12,161 nucleotides of DNA from Piscirickettsiaceae bacterium (lineage in GTDB: Bacteria; Pseudomonadota; Gammaproteobacteria; Nitrosococcales; Methylophagaceae): positions 1-12,161 of the forward strand of contig JABGUA010000136.1 in the NCBI GenBank assembly GCA_018646825.1, written 5' to 3'. The notes under the pieces are model-generated. The model was not told the DNA's origin. It searched no databases and worked only from the letters and a program-made list of their open reading frames with translations. This document shows, in pieces, positions 1-6,980 of the stretch (position 1 is its first letter; every line of letters begins with the position of its first letter). Made by a program: the position numbers and the translations under genes.

Positions 1-6
1 CTTCCG

Positions 7-444
7 ATGATTTGGACACCCAGAACCACCGTCGCCGCCGTAATAGAGCAAAACCAGCGCTTTCTGTTCGTCGAAGAAATAATCAACGGCAAAATGACGC
101 TCAACCAACCCGCAGGCCACCTCGAAAACAACGAAAGTCTGATTGATGCTGTGATTAGAGAAACCCAAGAAGAAACGGCGTGGCAATTTGAACCTCAAGC
201 ACTTGTTGGCATTTACCGGTGGCAAGTGCCGCAAGGTGAAACTTATATTCGATATTGCTTTTCAGGTGATTTAGTTAAGCATGATGAACATCAAGCTTTA
301 GATGCTGATATTCATCAAGCGCTGTGGCTAAGCCAAACCGAATTTGAAGCTAGACTAGCCGATATCCGTAGTCCATTGGTCGCAGATTGTCTAACCGACT
401 ATCTCGCTGGTCAACGTTACCCTCTTTCTTTATTACACAATTAA
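7..444 (+). CDS. nudJ: Nudix hydrolase, NudJ-like (nucleoside di/triphosphate phosphatase)
   Basis: The 145-residue protein carries a Nudix box at residues 37-59: G37, E43, then R51-E52 and E55-E56, which bind the metal ions for pyrophosphate hydrolysis. The glycine usual near the end of the box (EETG) is alanine here (A58). The segments NQPAGHLE (33-40), LRSP-like IRSPLVA (about 120-126) and GQRYPL near the end match E. coli NudJ, which hydrolyses nucleoside tri- and diphosphates and thiamin pyrophosphate precursors in the cytoplasm. E. coli NudJ is slightly longer (153 residues). The chosen ATG gives the usual NudJ beginning (W-x-P-x-x-T-V-A), but only six bases precede it, so its ribosome binding site and promoter lie outside the window. 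It is the first visible gene of the nudJ-mnmA-hflD operon, an order shared with E. coli. The family assignment is firm; the exact substrate is inferred. Confidence 0.9.
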   Translation: MIWTPRTTVAAVIEQNQRFLFVEEIINGKMTLNQPAGHLENNESLIDAVIRETQEETAWQFEPQALVGIYRWQVPQGETYIRYCFSGDLVKHDEHQALDADIHQALWLSQTEFEARLADIRSPLVADCLTDYLAGQRYPLSLLHN

Positions 445-447
445 ATT

Positions 448-1551
448 ATGTCTCAAGATAACAAAGTCATCGTAGGCCTGTCAGGCGGTGTTGATTCCTC
501 TGTCGCCGCTTTATTACTCCAGCAACAGGGCCATGATGTCGAAGGCCTCTTTATGAAAAATTGGGTCGATTTTGCAGATGAAAGTGAATGTACGATTGAA
601 GATGATCGCAAAGATGCCCAGTCCGTTGCAGACACGATAGGTATTCCTTTCAATGAAGCCAACTTTGCAATGGAATATTGGGATCATGTGTTCAAACATT
701 TTTTAGACGAATACCGTGCTGGACGAACACCTAACCCAGATATCTTATGTAATCGCGAAATCAAATTTAAAGCTTTTCTTGAACATGCCATGCAGCTCGG
801 TGGCTACCTTATTGCAACTGGTCACTATGCCCGCGTTGAAAAGCAAGGCGACACTTATTGCTTATTGAAAGGTTTAGATCATAATAAAGACCAAAGTTAT
901 TTCTTATATACCTTGGGTCAAACACAGCTCTCACGTCCCTTATTTCCTTTAGGCGAACTACCTAAACCTGAAGTACGCCGAATTGCTGAGCAAGCTGGCT
1001 TCATCACACACGATAAAAAAGACAGTACGGGCATTTGTTTTATCGGAGAACGCCATTTCCGTGAATTCCTGAGTCGGTATATTCCCGCGCAGCCCGGAGA
1101 AATGCGAACACCTGAAGGTGAAACTATTGGCCAGCACAATGGCTTAATGTATTACACCCTAGGACAGCGACAGGGCTTAGGTATCGGTGGCCGTAAAGAC
1201 AGTACGGGCGAGCCCTGGTTTGTTGCTGGTAAAGATATGGAAAACAAAATTCTCTACGTGGTACAAGGTGACCACCCTTGGTTACATAGTCAGTCGCTTA
1301 TCGCAGAAGAATTATCTTGGGTTGCAGGCCAAGCGCCTAGCTTTCCCTGCCAGGCAACTGCTAAGACACGTTACCGCCAACACGACCAGGCTTGTGTGAT
1401 CTCAGTGAATGATAACGGCGAACTTACTGTCACTTTTGAAGAAAAACAGCGTGCTGTAACACCGGGGCAGTCTGTCGTGTTCTATCAAGATGATAATTGC
1501 CTAGGCGGTGGTATTATTGTCCGGACCGACGCACCAGGACTTCATCCATGA
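448..1551 (+). CDS. mnmA: tRNA-specific 2-thiouridylase MnmA
   Basis: MnmA (TrmU) uses ATP and a persulfide sulfur delivered by the Tus relay to make 2-thiouridine at wobble position 34 of tRNA-Lys, -Glu and -Gln. The 367-residue length is usual. The PP-loop SGGVDS at residues 12-17 binds ATP and adenylates the uridine. The two catalytic cysteines are visible: C101 in NPDILCN and C197 in STGICF, corresponding to C102 and C199 of E. coli. The TGHYAR segment (124-129) and GQRQGLG further on are also typical. The start is three bases after the nudJ stop, and no clear Shine-Dalgarno sequence precedes it, so translation is probably coupled to nudJ. Its stop overlaps the hflD start as ATGA. All key residues are present and the call is secure. 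Confidence 0.97.
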   Translation: MSQDNKVIVGLSGGVDSSVAALLLQQQGHDVEGLFMKNWVDFADESECTIEDDRKDAQSVADTIGIPFNEANFAMEYWDHVFKHFLDEYRAGRTPNPDILCNREIKFKAFLEHAMQLGGYLIATGHYARVEKQGDTYCLLKGLDHNKDQSYFLYTLGQTQLSRPLFPLGELPKPEVRRIAEQAGFITHDKKDSTGICFIGERHFREFLSRYIPAQPGEMRTPEGETIGQHNGLMYYTLGQRQGLGIGGRKDSTGEPWFVAGKDMENKILYVVQGDHPWLHSQSLIAEELSWVAGQAPSFPCQATAKTRYRQHDQACVISVNDNGELTVTFEEKQRAVTPGQSVVFYQDDNCLGGGIIVRTDAPGLHP

Positions 1552-2192
1552 TTCGCTACACTGATCAAGAACGTGACCGCACCATTGCCCTCGCCGCCGT
1601 CATGCAAGCTGTCCATCTCGTCCATATTATTGCTAATGAAGGCAGTGCCAATCCAGCTGCAATTTTGCCACTACTGAATAGTTTATTAGTAACGGAAGCT
1701 GATTCTACAGAAACAGTCTATGGCGGTTTGGAACACTTGGACTTAGGGTTAGAGCAACTTCATATTCAACTCGTCAAAACAAAAACTAAGCATCAAATCA
1801 CTCAAATTCAATATGCCGTCAATTTATTGAGGTTAGAGCGCAAATTATCCAAGGCTGACTCAATGATGAGTTCACTCACCCGTGAAATTGATCAGTTGCC
1901 ACAGCACATTGAGTACTTTGATAATATAGAACATCCACAAGTCATTGCACGCTTGGCTGATATCTATAAGCGCACAATCAGTAACCTCACCCCCTTTATT
2001 CAAGTATATGGCGAGGAACACCATTTGGAAAAAACTAGCAATGCTCATTTGATCCGAGCTCTATTACTGGCGGGAATACGTTCTGCTATTATTTGGAATC
2101 AAAAGGGTGGCCGCTACTGGCAGTTCCTTTATCAATCAAAGAAGATTACGGCAATTACAGATGACCTTCGGTCTGAGTTATCACAGATTTAG
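1548..2192 (+). CDS. hflD: High frequency lysogenization protein HflD
   Basis: This 214-residue protein matches E. coli HflD (213 residues), a largely helical protein loosely attached to the inner membrane that binds phage lambda CII and promotes its degradation; its role for the cell itself is not settled. Recognisable conserved parts are LNSLLVTEADST (about 46-57), VYGGLEHLDLGLEQL (about 60-74), LRLERKLSKAD (about 94-105), and the C-terminal LLAGIRSAIIWNQKGG. The ATG at 1548 is preferred over an in-frame ATG at 1497, which would lie deep inside mnmA and add 17 unrelated residues. It overlaps the mnmA stop (ATGA) and has AGGA at 1536-1539, eight bases upstream. The 3' end overlaps convergent fetB by 38 bases. 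It is the last gene of its operon, and no intrinsic terminator for it was seen. Confidence 0.95.
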   Translation: MIRYTDQERDRTIALAAVMQAVHLVHIIANEGSANPAAILPLLNSLLVTEADSTETVYGGLEHLDLGLEQLHIQLVKTKTKHQITQIQYAVNLLRLERKLSKADSMMSSLTREIDQLPQHIEYFDNIEHPQVIARLADIYKRTISNLTPFIQVYGEEHHLEKTSNAHLIRALLLAGIRSAIIWNQKGGRYWQFLYQSKKITAITDDLRSELSQI

Positions 2193-2874
2193 AAAAAACC
2201 AAAAAATAGGCTGTTGACAGGCCAGCGGAACCAAAAATCATGCACATCACCACGATCTGATACTGTGCTGCCACAATCGGTGATACGCCTGATAAAATTT
2301 GTCCTGTCATCATGCCAGGTAAATTCACTAATCCCACTGCAAACAAAGAATTAACAACCGGAATAAACGCGGCCTGAAAAGCAATCGCTTTGGCTTTTTC
2401 ATAAGGTACGTTTCTTGCTGTTTCGGCATATAGCCGTTCAGTCGCAAGACTGATACTATTCATTGAATTAGCGAAAATCATACCTGCTAATGGAATCATA
2501 TATTCGGGTTCAAACCAGGGGTTTAAATCTATCACCGCTTGTGTCACTAACACTAGGATGAACCCGCCCCCTAATAGTATGGCCATAAAGGCGTGTTTAT
2601 AGAGCCTTAAACGATGTTGTTGCCTCGCACCCAAGGCAATCCAGCTCGCAGCTGATACCATAATCAGCAATACCAGCATTACAACCCAAGCATTATCTGC
2701 TTGAAAAATAGTAGCTAACACATAGCCAACTAGTAGTAACTGCAACAACATGCGAAATACCGAATAAACTGCATTCCCTGCTTCAAGCGACCAGCGATGT
2801 AATATGATGACGACGAGAATGACGGGGATAAAGGCTAATGCGAGGTTTAAATTTGGAATTGCTTGTATTGTCAT
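2155..2874 (-). CDS. fetB: FetB-type inner membrane permease (UPF0014, putative iron exporter subunit)
   Basis: The 239-residue, very hydrophobic protein has about seven likely membrane segments (roughly 9-26, 36-57, 62-81, 95-112, 125-144, 166-184, 200-228). The segment around residues 180-196 (LVNLPGMMTGQILSG) and the IFANSMNS stretch near 133-140 are typical of the UPF0014/FetB family. E. coli FetB pairs with the ATPase FetA in an ABC-type system linked to iron export and peroxide resistance. No ATP-binding partner gene is present in this window, so the partner must be encoded elsewhere or the protein works differently. It lies downstream of acnB in the same direction, but a terminator hairpin ends about 14 bases before its start, and only a weak GAG Shine-Dalgarno precedes the ATG. 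Its end overlaps hflD. The family is clear; iron export is inferred from E. coli. Confidence 0.85.
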   Translation of the reverse strand: MTIQAIPNLNLALAFIPVILVVIILHRWSLEAGNAVYSVFRMLLQLLLVGYVLATIFQADNAWVVMLVLLIMVSAASWIALGARQQHRLRLYKHAFMAILLGGGFILVLVTQAVIDLNPWFEPEYMIPLAGMIFANSMNSISLATERLYAETARNVPYEKAKAIAFQAAFIPVVNSLFAVGLVNLPGMMTGQILSGVSPIVAAQYQIVVMCMIFGSAGLSTAYFLVFSKSVITQTEGHL

Positions 2875-2888
2875 AAGCTATACTCAAT

Positions 2889-2924
2889 AAAAAAGGCCGC
2901 TCCTATTGTCAGAAACAGCCTTTT
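2889..2924 (-). terminator. Rho-independent terminator downstream of acnB
   Basis: Read on the minus strand, bases 2924 to 2911 pair with 2891 to 2904 in an unbroken 14-pair stem that includes three G-U wobbles, closed by a six-base loop (2905-2910). The 3' arm runs into six T residues (2894-2889). On the plus strand the wobbles would become A-C mismatches and the tail would be less suitable, so the element is oriented for acnB transcripts. It begins seven bases after the acnB stop codon. It also lies inside what would be the fetB leader, so it could attenuate fetB. Confidence 0.85.
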
Positions 2925-2931
2925 GTTAACC

Positions 2932-5484
2932 CTATTTTATTATCTCAACCCAATCTGCAATAGCGCTATATTCAGCAATTTCATGGAAATTAAGATAACG
3001 ATAAATTTCATCAGACATCGGTTCTATTCCGGCGACTTTTTCTAAATATTCCGCTGGTGTTGGTAAACGACCCATACTTGCAACTACCGCAGCTAACTCA
3101 GCAGAAGAAAGATAAACATCCGCGCCATTACCTAAACGATTCGGGAAGTTTCGCGTTGAGGTCGATACGACTGTCGCACCATCCGCCACCCTTGCCTGAT
3201 TACCCATACATAGAGAACAGCCAGGCGTTTCGGTACGAGCACCTACCCGACCAAAGGTACTGTATATTCCCTCTTCAGTGAGCTGCCGTTGATCCATCCT
3301 AGTGGGTGGTGCAATCCACAGTTTTGTAGGTAAATTACCTAGACCCTCTAATACTTTACCTGCGGCCCGATAATGTCCAATATTAGTCATGCAGGACCCG
3401 ATAAAGACTTCATCTATTTCAGCGCCGGCCACTTCTGATAACGGTTTAATGTCATCGGGATCATTTGGGCATGCCACTAACGGCTCTGTTATGGTTGCTA
3501 AATCAATTTCTATCACTTCCGCATAGTCTGCATCTGCATCAGGCTGTAGTAGTTCTGGATTGGCTAACCAGGCTTTCATCGCATCTATACGACGTTGAAG
3601 ACTGCGTGCATCTTCATAGCCTTCTGAGATCATCCATTCTAATAAAGCCACGTTTGAATTTAAAAACTCAATAACTGGTTCTTTATTTAGATGTACTGTA
3701 CAGCCATTGGCAGAACGTTCTGCAGATGCATCTGATAATTCAAATGCTTGCTCTACTTTTAAATCTGGTAAGCCTTCAATTTCTAATACGCGGCCGTTGA
3801 AAATATTCTTTTTACCTTTCTTTTCAACCGTCAATAGACCCTTTTGTATTGCCACATAAGGAATCGCATTAACCAGATCGCGTAATGTAATTCCCGGTTG
3901 CATTTCACCCTTGAAACGGACTAAAACTGACTCAGGCATATCGATAGGCATGACGCCTAATGCCGCCCCAAAGGCAACTAAGCCAGATCCTGCAGGAAAA
4001 CTAATTCCCATTGGAAAACGGGTATGTGAATCACCACCAGTACCAACGGTATCGGGCAAGATCATACGGTTTAACCAAGAATGGATCACACCATCGCCTG
4101 GCCGTAATGACACGCCACCACGATTACTAATAAAGTCTGGCAATTCGTGCTGTAGCTTAATATCAACCGGTTTTGGATAGGCTGCTGTGTGACAAAATGA
4201 TTGCATCACTAAATCAGCTGAAAAGCCTAAACAGGCTAACTCTTTTAATTCATCTCGCGTCATGGCACCGGTGGTGTCTTGTGATCCAACGGTGGTGACT
4301 TTGGGCTCACAATAAGTTCCCGGACGAACACCTTCAACACCACATGCTTTACCGACCATTTTCTGCGCTAAGGTAAAGCCTTTCCCAGTATCATCTGGCG
4401 CTACAGGACGGACAAATACCTCTGACGGCGGTAAGTTTAATGTTTCACGCGCTCTATCCGTTAAGCCTCGACCAATGATAAGTGGAATCCGGCCACCGGC
4501 TCTGACCTCATCAGCAATGGTTGTCGGGCGAAGTTCAAACGTTGATAAAACATCACCCGCTTCATTGGTGATTTTACCGTCATAAGGATAAATCGTAATG
4601 ACATCCCCCATTTCAAGCGATTGAACATCGCATTCTATTGGTAAGGCACCCGAATCTTCAGCCGTATTGAAAAAGATAGGTGCGATATTCCCACCGAGGA
4701 TGACACCGCCTTGGCGCTTATTCGGAACATAAGGTACATCATGTCCCATATGCCACAATACAGAGTTAATCGCTGATTTACGTGATGATCCGGTTCCTAC
4801 AACATCACCAACATAGGCTATTGGGTGGCCTTTCTGCTTTAATGTTTCGATTAGCGTCAAGCCGTCTGGCATTTTACTGACCAGCATCGCTTTGGCGTGA
4901 AGTGGGATATCAGGTCGGCTCCATGCATCGGTTGCCGGTGATAAATCATCGGTATTGGTTTCGCCTGGCACTTTAAAAACCGTGGCTGTAATCTTATCTG
5001 CCAATGACTCACGAGCTTCAAACCAATCAGCATTAGCCCACGCTTCGACTACTCGTTTCGCGTGGTCGTTAGTTTGTGCTTTTTCGACAACATCGTGATA
5101 AGCATCATAAATAAGTAATGTCTTAGACAATGCTTTTTCTGCAGCATCGGCAGTTTGTGGTACATCTAGTAATGCAATTAAGGCATCTATATTATAGCCG
5201 CCCATCATAGTGCCTAGTAATTCTGTTGCATGTATAGGATCAATGAACGCACAATCCACATTGCCTTTAGCGATATCTGTTAAAAAACCTGCTTTGACGT
5301 AAGCTGCTTGATCTACACCGGGTGGTACACGATGAATTAATAATTCAAGACATTGTTTACTGTCTTTATTTTCAGCTTGTTTAAGCAGCGCAATTAAGCC
5401 TGTTACCTGTTCTGCATCTAGCGGTAACGGCGGTAAACCTTCTTGGGCGCGTTGTTCAACATCATCTTGATAGGCTTTCAGCAC
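2932..5484 (-). CDS. acnB: Aconitate hydratase B
   Basis: AcnB interconverts citrate and isocitrate via cis-aconitate in the TCA cycle, using a [4Fe-4S] cluster. The 850-residue protein matches E. coli AcnB (865 residues) in the AcnB-specific order: an N-terminal HEAT-like domain (about 1-155), the swivel domain (about 160-370, with GTGSSRKS at 230-237), then the three catalytic aconitase domains. The cluster ligands are C698 (GSCMTN), C756 and C759 (GCSLC), with nearly the same spacing as C710, C769 and C772 in E. coli. The SFCHTAAYPKP segment is also typical. The start codon is GTG, with GGAG on the minus strand (5493-5496) eight bases upstream. In E. coli the apo form binds RNA when iron is scarce; whether that holds here is inference. 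It is transcribed divergently from purB and ends in a strong terminator before fetB. Confidence 0.98.
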   Translation of the reverse strand: MLKAYQDDVEQRAQEGLPPLPLDAEQVTGLIALLKQAENKDSKQCLELLIHRVPPGVDQAAYVKAGFLTDIAKGNVDCAFIDPIHATELLGTMMGGYNIDALIALLDVPQTADAAEKALSKTLLIYDAYHDVVEKAQTNDHAKRVVEAWANADWFEARESLADKITATVFKVPGETNTDDLSPATDAWSRPDIPLHAKAMLVSKMPDGLTLIETLKQKGHPIAYVGDVVGTGSSRKSAINSVLWHMGHDVPYVPNKRQGGVILGGNIAPIFFNTAEDSGALPIECDVQSLEMGDVITIYPYDGKITNEAGDVLSTFELRPTTIADEVRAGGRIPLIIGRGLTDRARETLNLPPSEVFVRPVAPDDTGKGFTLAQKMVGKACGVEGVRPGTYCEPKVTTVGSQDTTGAMTRDELKELACLGFSADLVMQSFCHTAAYPKPVDIKLQHELPDFISNRGGVSLRPGDGVIHSWLNRMILPDTVGTGGDSHTRFPMGISFPAGSGLVAFGAALGVMPIDMPESVLVRFKGEMQPGITLRDLVNAIPYVAIQKGLLTVEKKGKKNIFNGRVLEIEGLPDLKVEQAFELSDASAERSANGCTVHLNKEPVIEFLNSNVALLEWMISEGYEDARSLQRRIDAMKAWLANPELLQPDADADYAEVIEIDLATITEPLVACPNDPDDIKPLSEVAGAEIDEVFIGSCMTNIGHYRAAGKVLEGLGNLPTKLWIAPPTRMDQRQLTEEGIYSTFGRVGARTETPGCSLCMGNQARVADGATVVSTSTRNFPNRLGNGADVYLSSAELAAVVASMGRLPTPAEYLEKVAGIEPMSDEIYRYLNFHEIAEYSAIADWVEIIK

Positions 5485-5564
5485 GCAATTTTCTCCGGTG
5501 TTGAGATAATAAAAACTCTATTTTACCTTAAATATCACAATCTCACTTAGCAAAAACAGGGATC

Positions 5565-5573
5565 TGATATAAT
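5565..5573 (+). promoter_or_regulatory. purB promoter: extended -10 element
   Basis: The sequence TGATATAAT is a perfect match to the extended -10 consensus TGnTATAAT. The hexamer is at 5568-5573, which puts the likely start of transcription near 5580 and gives a leader of about 33 bases. No good -35 hexamer lies 16-18 bases upstream, which is common for extended -10 promoters. GGAG at 5604-5607, five bases before the ATG, serves as the ribosome binding site. Confidence 0.7.
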
Positions 5574-5576
5574 TTA

Positions 5577-5593
5577 CAGCTTGTTTTTAGCTG
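5577..5593 (+). repeat. Small inverted repeat at the purB transcription start
   Basis: CAGCT (5577-5581) and AGCTG (5589-5593) are perfect inverted copies around a seven-base loop. They sit just downstream of the -10 element, across the predicted transcription start. They could form a weak hairpin at the 5' end of the mRNA or be a protein-binding site. The arms are short, so chance is possible. Confidence 0.3.
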
Positions 5594-5612
5594 ATTATTT
5601 ACTGGAGTTTTC

Positions 5613-6980
5613 ATGGAGCTGTCCCCTTTAACCGCAATATCCCCTATTGATGGCCGTTATGCTGATAAAACGCAGTCCTTACGCCCTTTCTTTAGCGAAT
5701 ATGGCTTATTACGAGCTAGGGTTGAAGTCGAATTGCGCTGGTTGCATCTACTCGGCGCGAATGCTGACATTGCTGAAGTACCTAAGTTGAGTGCTGATGC
5801 CGAAGATTTTATCAACAAACTCATTCTCAATTTCTCCGTTGATGATGCCGCAGAAATTAAAGCAATTGAACGTGAAACTAACCATGATGTTAAAGCGGTT
5901 GAGTACTTTATTAAACGTAAGTTCGAAGCCAATGATGAACTTAATAAGATCAGTGAATTTGTTCACTTTGCCTGTACTTCTGAAGATATAAACAATACGT
6001 CTTACGGCATTATGCTTAAACAAGCCCGTGAAGAAGTAATTTTGCCTCAAATGGACACCATTGTCGGTACTCTCCGTAAATTAGCTCATGATCATGCCGA
6101 CACCCCTATGTTGTCTCGTACCCATGGTCAACCAGCCTCACCAACCACCTTAGGTAAAGAAATTGCCAATGTAGTTCAACGCCTTGAGTTACAAAGAACC
6201 CACGTTGCTGCCGTTTTATTATTCGGTAAAATGAATGGTGCTGTTGGGAACTACAATGCCCACCTTTCTGCCTATCCTAATGTTGACTGGCCCATGATGG
6301 CACATGCTTTCGTCACTGGTTTAGGGTTACGTTGGAACCAATATACAACCCAAATTGAACCGCATGATTATATGGCTGAATTATTCCAAGCTATGATCCG
6401 ATTTAACACCGTATTACTCGATTTTTGTCGTGATATCTGGAGTTATATTTCAATCGGTTATTTCAAACAAAAAACAGTAAAAGGTGAAATTGGTTCATCT
6501 ACGATGCCTCATAAAGTAAACCCGATTGACTTTGAAAATGCCGAAGGTAATTTAGGCATCGCTAATGCTATGTTTGATCATTTAGCCATGAAGTTACCTA
6601 TCTCTCGTTGGCAGCGTGATCTGACTGATTCCACTGTCTTACGTAATCTAGGCGTCGGCTTTTCACACGCTATCTTAGCCTATAGCTCAGCATTAAAAGG
6701 CATCAGTAAATTAGAGGCCAACCCTAAAGCCATGCTAGCTGATCTAGATACTAATTGGGAAGTATTAGCTGAACCTATTCAAACAGTAATGCGGCGTTAT
6801 GGCATTGAAAACCCTTATGAAAAACTAAAAGACTTAACACGTGGTCAAAGGGTTAATGAACAAATTATGTCTGCCTTTATTAATGAGTTGGATTTGCCTG
6901 ATGAAGCAAAAGTACAGCTACGTCAACTTACGCCAGCCAATTATATTGGTAATGCTGCTGAGCAAGCACGCAACTGCTAA
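5613..6980 (+). CDS. purB: Adenylosuccinate lyase
   Basis: PurB carries out two eliminations of fumarate in purine synthesis: SAICAR to AICAR, and adenylosuccinate to AMP. The 455-residue length equals that of E. coli PurB (456). Conserved elements are TSEDINN (122-128), the THGQPASPTTLGKE region with catalytic His171 (170-183), and the fumarase/aspartase-superfamily signature GSSTMPHKVNP at 294-304, whose Ser295 corresponds to the flexible-loop catalytic serine of the E. coli enzyme. The protein belongs to the E. coli-like PurB branch rather than the shorter Bacillus type. An extended -10 promoter and GGAG five bases before the ATG support this start. In E. coli purB follows hflD directly; here two minus-strand genes separate them. 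Its stop overlaps the next start by one base (TAATG), so downstream genes are probably co-transcribed. Confidence 0.98.
   Translation: MELSPLTAISPIDGRYADKTQSLRPFFSEYGLLRARVEVELRWLHLLGANADIAEVPKLSADAEDFINKLILNFSVDDAAEIKAIERETNHDVKAVEYFIKRKFEANDELNKISEFVHFACTSEDINNTSYGIMLKQAREEVILPQMDTIVGTLRKLAHDHADTPMLSRTHGQPASPTTLGKEIANVVQRLELQRTHVAAVLLFGKMNGAVGNYNAHLSAYPNVDWPMMAHAFVTGLGLRWNQYTTQIEPHDYMAELFQAMIRFNTVLLDFCRDIWSYISIGYFKQKTVKGEIGSSTMPHKVNPIDFENAEGNLGIANAMFDHLAMKLPISRWQRDLTDSTVLRNLGVGFSHAILAYSSALKGISKLEANPKAMLADLDTNWEVLAEPIQTVMRRYGIENPYEKLKDLTRGQRVNEQIMSAFINELDLPDEAKVQLRQLTPANYIGNAAEQARNC

Larger units (their letters stand above)
5485..5612. promoter_or_regulatory. Divergent acnB/purB control region
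   Basis: This 128-base, AT-rich spacer must hold the start signals of both acnB (minus) and purB (plus). For purB there is a clear extended -10 element, listed separately. For acnB I see the Shine-Dalgarno GGAG (5493-5496, minus) and a possible -10 TAAAAT (minus strand, 5520-5525), but no convincing -35 hexamer at the right distance, so its promoter is not called. No recognisable Fur, FNR, PurR or CRP operator was found by eye, although GATAAT at 5505-5510 is faintly Fur-like. Confidence 0.6.

Noticed and set aside
1497..1547. Longer hflD start at the ATG at 1497
   Set aside because: It lies inside mnmA, adds residues unrelated to HflD, and the ATG at 1548 has an AGGA at good spacing plus the ATGA overlap.
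2201..2225. Possible terminator for hflD (imperfect GGCTG/CAGGCC hairpin) on the plus strand
   Set aside because: The stem is short and bulged, no T-run follows, and the sequence lies within fetB coding DNA.
3911..4180. Plus-strand open frame opposite acnB
   Set aside because: It is antisense to a highly conserved part of acnB and its product resembles nothing known. The same applies to the open frames at 5748-6050 opposite purB and at 1187-1399 overlapping mnmA.
5500..5540. Fur or FNR operator between acnB and purB
   Set aside because: Only faint half-site similarity (GATAAT and TTGTGA); neither reaches a recognisable operator.
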